Part shown: positions 8,332 through 11,598 of the stretch, piece after piece
How the letters are laid out: each line of letters begins with the position of its first letter
Position numbering within the stretch: the first letter of the stretch is position 1
The notes under the pieces: model-generated
Databases searched by the model: none
Told to the model about the DNA's origin: nothing
What the model saw: only the letters and a program-made list of their open reading frames with translations
Assembly: GCA_036939975.1 (NCBI GenBank)
Contig: JALLPB010001371.1
Coordinates: 1-11,598 of the forward strand
Length of the DNA stretch: 11,598 nucleotides
Reading direction: 5' to 3'
DNA from: Cyclostephanos tholiformis
Taxonomy: Eukaryota > Bacillariophyta > Thalassiosirophyceae > Thalassiosirales > Thalassiosiraceae
Translations under genes and position numbers: made by a program

Positions 8332-9960
8332 CTAGGCGGCGAGAGGATAGATGATAATAGTATCAAAAAAGATGGTAGGGTTTACGATATGAGGTTGGTA
8401 TTTAAACATGAAATATTGGCTTGTCTTCACGAGAATTGGCTCATTCTTACCGTGAATAGAAGTATGTACACAACGACTCTGAAATAGTGCGAGAAGTAAG
8501 GGCAAAAAATATGCTAGTTTGAAAGCGAGGCCAAAAACAGCAAGGGTGCGCCGGAGAGTAAAAGATGGAGGTACCGTCGTGGCCTCCGTGGGGAGGAGAA
8601 CTCACGGTATGGTGCACCAAAGAAAGAGACATACAAAGGTCGTCCATGGCAGTATCTCGACTTTTGGCAATGTCGAGCCCACAACTCTCTTGATGGATTT
8701 TGCCGCGGCCTTCGTTCGTCCTTGTTGCTTGTCAACGCTTTTCGTGGCATCCTCCTCCATCGTCGCATCGTCGGGGGGGGGGACGTATTCCAAATAATAA
8801 TCCCCACCGTCCCCCCCATTCTCGTACTCGGACGATATCTCGTACCCATCATCGCGTGCGTTGTCGTTCGATGCCGAGTCATTCGTTGTTGGTTCCAGCT
8901 CCCCCTCGCCTGCGTCTTCCGCCATCGCTGCGTACGATGAAGCGAGCTCCGATCCTCCCACTTCTCCCCATCCTCGTCCACCTACTCGTCGATCGCTGCC
9001 GTGGCCCCGGCGCGGACGGTCCCTTCCCAGGCCGCCGGAGAATCGGGAGGCGAGGACGCCGCTCGCAGCATCGTCCAGCCTCGCCGTCGTCGGCACCACG
9101 TCGTCGTCATCGGCCGACGTTGATCCGGGTGGACTCGTCCCCCCCTCGGATGGGGAGGTGGATTTGCCTTGGCCGATATGAAAAAGTCTCATANAGGGTG
9201 ATATCATGATTTTTCTTCAATTCGATAGTAACGTGCGCAATTTCCTCCTCCTCGCACGTGCCCTCGTCAGCTGCGCCCTATCCCATCCTCCGGCGGTTGT
9301 CATCGTCGTCGTCGCGGCCGAAGGTGAACACGGAGCAGCGATCGCGTTCGTTACGCAGGCGTCGGATAGCTTCCGCTGCCGCCGCCTTTCCCGGTCCTCT
9401 TTAACCCGTATCACGACGCCTTCGTCGTCGTCGTCGTTTCCGTCGAATTTTATCATCGCGCCGCAGTACCCTCCCACGCGCCTCGCGTCTACTCCTTCCA
9501 TCCTCGTCGTCGCATCCGTGGTACCGATGGCGACGGGCGGCGGAGGAGGAATTTCCGAGAGATGTCGACGATCGCTCCCCGTGGCACTGAGTATCCAAGA
9601 CGAGGGCGATACGATGGCCTGCTGCCAACTTCCGCCGCCGTCGATGTCCACCGCCGCCAATCCATACCGATCGTCGACGTTCGTGATCATATCCACGATA
9701 GGAACGTCGACATCGCGTATAATCATGGGGGCTATGCCGAGCCTCCCCCCCTCTCCGTGAGCGGGGGTCGTATCGTAATAATATTCGCGAGCGTCGATGG
9801 TGACGATTTCCCCATCGTCGAGGGTGGAACGTACGACGATGTCCGCGGTGGCGGCGATACGGGGGGAGATGGGCGACGATGCGACGTTCCCACGAGGATA
9901 TGACGACGATTCGGACGACGACGACGACGCCGACGACGACGCCGGCGACGACGACGACGA

Positions 9961-9995
<35 letters not shown>

Positions 9996-10133
9996 ACGAC
10001 GACGATGATGAGGACCACGAGGATCTCGTGGTCGACGCGATCGTCGACGCATCGACGGACGCCTTGGCAGGATCACCGCGGCGGGCGGATGATATCTCGC
10101 ATGACTCCTTATTACTCATCGCCATCATCATCC

Positions 10134-10173
<40 letters not shown>

Positions 10174-10635
10174 NCTGTTCGAAACGCTCCAAATCCTGAG
10201 GGCGGCGTCCCCCCCCCTCCTCCTCCTCCTCCCTCCATCGTCGTCGGATATTCCATCGACGTCCCGTTGGACCGAGGAGTCGGACGATTCCATCGCGAGC
10301 AATTGCATGATGGTGGTATAATCGAACGACGACGGCGTATCGTGGTTAATAACAATGCCACCGTCAAGAGGATCGTCCCCGACGGCGATTCCCCTTCCAT
10401 CGCCATCGCCATCATCGACGGACGACGATATCGTCCCGTCGGTGTCGACGATGCCGTCGTCGTCGTCGCGTCGGCTTGACGTCCACTCTCGACGAACGTT
10501 TTCGCGGCATAATAATACCATCATCCCCCCGCCAACGGCATCGAGGATGTCACGCGCGAATAGTAGTGACATGACGTCGCATCGGTGGGCGGGGTGGGTC
10601 TCGGTGGACCGTCCGTCCACTCGGTCCGATGTCAT
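5461..10635 (-). CDS. Large multi-exon polytopic membrane protein with disordered N-terminus, VTT/DedA-like core
   Basis: Proposed exons (high to low coordinate): 10635-9258, 9167-8606, 8478-8451, 8331-7852, 7762-7647, about 7566-7089, 6996-6934, 6852-6698, 6624-6406, 6291-6284, 6194-5601, 5529-5461. Total is roughly 1380 aa, ending in TAA. All introns but one have GT-AG ends, and phases agree at every junction except 7646/7566. The first about 650 residues are Asp/Ser/Arg-rich and probably cytosolic. Then follow roughly 10-12 hydrophobic helices, a Cys-bearing loop, and the motifs FPPVPGMPVYLAVGIVIS, ALQQVLFGE and GGPDWPTSVLCG. The P-x-P-G...G pattern followed by a Gly-rich helix recalls SNARE-associated/VTT membrane proteins (TMEM41, VMP1, DedA), whose studied members scramble or transport lipids. 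That similarity is by eye and distant. Cys, Lys/Glu-rich and Trp loops separate the last helices. The N-terminal exon could be a separate gene. Confidence is high for 8331-5461 and lower upstream. Confidence 0.65.
6284..6291 (-). other. 8-nt microexon
   Basis: On the minus strand the 8 bases ACTGGCCA are preceded by GAGCAG and followed by the donor GTGAGC. Exon 9 ends MGGP-G| (phase 1) before GTACGT. G plus AC TGG CCA gives D-W-P, phase 0, and the next exon begins ACT TCA GTC (T-S-V) after CCGGCAG. The result, GGPDWPTSVLCGI, is a continuous motif that no other combination of nearby sites gives. Flanking introns are 114 and 89 nt. Confidence 0.7.
8451..9167 (-). other. Linker exons 2-3 joining the disordered N-terminus to the first membrane helix
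   Basis: Exon 2 (9167-8606) is Ser/Gly/Asp-rich, then turns basic (AAAKSIKRVVGSTLPKVEI) and begins a hydrophobic run (WTTFVCLFLWCTIP) that stops at a GTGAGT donor (8605). Exon 3 (8478-8451, 28 nt) is preceded by CTATTTCAG and followed by GTAAGA. In phase it gives VVVYILLFT, completing a single continuous membrane helix with exon 2. The next acceptor (8332) joins it to QMGFGE. This continuity is the main evidence that the ATG at 8328 is not the natural start. An alternative start for the whole protein is the Met in MAEDAGEGELEP inside exon 2. Confidence 0.6.
9168..9257 (-). other. Predicted 90-nt intron removing an in-frame TGA
   Basis: The ORF below 10635 stops at TGA (9219-9217), yet the next ORF (from 9207) is in the same frame. 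A donor GTGCGAG at 9257 and an acceptor GGCCAAG ending at 9168 remove exactly 90 nt, keep the frame and give LTRARKSTS. The donor is not strong. GTTACT at about 9232 is an alternative. An N at 9193 lies inside. Alternatively the TGA is real and two genes abut here. Confidence 0.35.
9902..10016. repeat. GAC/GCC trinucleotide repeat tract
   Basis: About 115 nt of near-perfect trinucleotide units, GAC with short GCC blocks on the plus strand. In the proposed minus-strand gene it encodes a poly-Ser tract broken by Ala and Pro. On the plus strand the same bases are open as poly-Asp. Such tracts are prone to length change. The strand assignment rests on the much longer minus-strand frame and its splice continuity. 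Confidence 0.85.
10135..10175. repeat. C-homopolymer with ambiguous base
   Basis: 39 C, then N, then C on the plus strand. It falls inside the proposed first exon of the minus-strand gene and is read there as poly-Gly. The N shows that the assembler could not resolve it. Frame continuity across this point is therefore not secure, and residues upstream and downstream might belong to different exons or frames. Confidence 0.9.
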
Positions 10636-10894
10636 CTTTTTCTTTTTTTTATTCACTTCTCCCCTCCTCCCTTAACCGTCGTGGGGCGGCGATGACTCCC
10701 CCCCCCCCCCCCCCCCCAACGGCTCTCGATGCTTTTTACACTCGGCTCTCGTGCGGCCCCGTGCAGTGGATTTAATCCGCTTTCGTTCTTCGCTTATATC
10801 TTGCTCTTCTGCACTCCTCCCCCCGTCATCCTCCGTTTTTCTCCCCTGTCCATATCACGACCTCGATGCATCATCCATGGTCTTACGCCTTACG
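10636..10894. other. Upstream flank of the membrane-protein gene
   Basis: The first in-frame ATG of the minus-strand gene is at 10635 (MTSDRVDG), preceded by an A-rich leader (about 10636-10650) as seen in front of many eukaryotic starts. The rest is pyrimidine-rich on the plus strand and includes a C20 run at 10698-10717. No TATA box or other clear element was identified. Confidence 0.45.
10698..10717. repeat. C20 homopolymer
   Basis: 20 consecutive C on the plus strand, in the likely promoter or leader of the minus-strand gene. Its length may be inexact. Confidence 0.9.
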
Positions 10895-11153
10895 CGTAAA
10901 GGCCGCGCCGGCCGGGGTTTAAGAACCACTTCCCGCCAAATTTATTTTGAATTCCTTTTGGTCAAAAAATGTCTCTTGACAAAATTGATGATTCGATTTG
11001 GATACCTATTTTAGGTAGATATTGCACAGAGCGTCGAATCGGTAATCAAATAATCTTTATTTTTTGTCGAGGGGGACATGTTTTGACCAAAAGGAATTCA
11101 ATTGAAATTCGGCGGGAAGTGGTTCTTAAAACCCGGCCGGCGCGGCCTTTACG
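10895..11153. mobile_element. Foldback / MITE-like element, 259 bp
   Basis: The arms at 10895-10984 and 11062-11153 are reverse complements over about 90 nt, with roughly ten differences including a small indel. Both begin CGTAAAGGCCGCGCCGGCC at the outer ends and pass through AAGAACCACTTCCCGCC and GAATTCCTTTTGGTC. The loop of about 77 nt is AT-rich and codes for nothing. Long GC-rich ends with a short non-coding core fit a MITE or foldback element, possibly mobilised by a Mutator-type transposase, but no target-site duplication is evident at the ends. It sits between two divergent genes, so it could affect either promoter. Confidence 0.75.
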
Positions 11154-11287
11154 GTAGGTACCCATACACACACGCTGTCAAACTCATCACACTCTCTCCA
11201 CACAAACACGAGTACTACAGGTACTACTATCACACTCAAATATTATTGGCCCTATTACAATATTAATATCATAATAATATTATATTA
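11154..11287 (+). promoter_or_regulatory. AT-rich 5' flank of the right-edge gene
   Basis: After a CA-rich stretch, positions about 11237-11287 are strongly AT-rich (repeated AATATTA units) up to the ATG. Base composition changes abruptly at the ATG to GC-rich codons. An ATTGG (CCAAT on the other strand) occurs at about 11245. A core promoter is plausible from position only. Confidence 0.35.
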
Positions 11288-11598
11288 ATGACGTCTCGAA
11301 CCGCCACCCCCCCCCCCTCCCAATCCTTCCCCATCGGGAGCGCGGTCGTTTTTCGCGACCTAGTATCCGCGCCTCACCTCAACGGCACGAGGGGCATCGT
11401 CAGGTCCCGCCCGAGTACTGCTGCTACCACTACCACAACTGCGTCGAATTCGAGCGCCACGAGGCAGGGGGTGTACTCCGTGGAATCGGGCAGGGTCATA
11501 TCGGTACGACCTTCGAACATGGCGTACGAGTCGCGCGATATCGAATCGTTGACGATATCGGAGATGAGGGGAATATTGAGGATATTGCGAGACGATCG
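11288..11598 (+). CDS. Start of an unidentified gene, cut by the window end
   Basis: The frame is open for 103 codons from ATG to the window edge. It starts MTSRTATPPPSQSFPIG, then AVVFRDLVSAPHLNGTRG, a Thr/Ser-rich insert, and GVYSVESGRVISVRPSNM, followed by a predicted helix (ESLTISEMRGILRILRD). The pattern hydrophobic-LNG-x-x-G ... G-R-V-x-V-x-P-x-N resembles a small beta-barrel module found next to MYND zinc fingers, ankyrin repeats and similar domains in stramenopile proteins. That is family memory, not a search. A C11 run at 11307-11317 lies in the first codons, so the first residues depend on its exact length. Transcription is divergent from the membrane-protein gene across the foldback element. 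Confidence 0.6.
   Translation, partial: MTSRTATPPPSQSFPIGSAVVFRDLVSAPHLNGTRGIVRSRPSTAATTTTTASNSSATRQGVYSVESGRVISVRPSNMAYESRDIESLTISEMRGILRILRDD

Noticed and set aside
10751..11157. Plus-strand ORFs across the foldback element
   Set aside because: They run through the inverted-repeat arms and loop, so they are by-products of the repeat with no protein features.
1..11598. CRISPR array, prophage, bacterial operon or toxin-antitoxin system
   Set aside because: No regularly spaced repeats and no bacterial-type genes are present. Introns and composition show a eukaryotic nuclear region.

Overview
The window is nuclear DNA of a eukaryote, most likely a diatom or another stramenopile. The evidence is short introns (about 55-130 nt) with GTGAGT-type donors and NAG acceptors, tight gene spacing, and proteins rich in Asp/Ser codon runs. 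There are no operons, ribosome binding sites or bacterial-type genes. Several long G or C homopolymers, one carrying an N, and a second N at 9193 mean that single-base indel errors are possible here. No species can be named from the sequence.

Layout. Positions 1-606: a minus-strand secreted CAP/PR-1-like gene that stops inside the domain and is probably decayed, with two small inverted repeats behind it. Positions 607-2033: mostly non-coding, with an unrecognised, frame-broken coding remnant on the minus strand (1160-1761) and a G24 tract. Positions 2034-5123: a plus-strand nuclear-type regulator with a RING finger and a C-terminal PHD finger. A 72-nt stop-free intron lies inside the PHD coding sequence, so a plain ORF reading (1029 aa) hides the likely spliced protein (1005 aa). 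Positions 5124-5460: a short convergent intergenic spacer.

Positions 5461-10635: by following splice sites and reading phase, I join about ten separate minus-strand open segments into one large multi-exon gene. It has a long disordered, Asp/Ser-rich N-terminus followed by a polytopic membrane protein of roughly 10-12 helices. A core stretch is reminiscent of VTT/DedA/TMEM41-type (SNARE-associated) membrane proteins. One exon appears to be only 8 nt long (6284-6291) and completes the motif GGPDWPTSVLCG. One junction (near 7566-7646) could not be made to close in frame, and the link to the far N-terminal ORF is an inference.

Positions 10636-11287: a divergent intergenic region holding a 259-bp foldback (MITE-like) element with arms of about 90 bp. 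Positions 11288-11598: the start of a plus-strand gene cut by the window end. Apart from head-to-head and tail-to-tail arrangement, nothing in the sequence says the genes act in one pathway.
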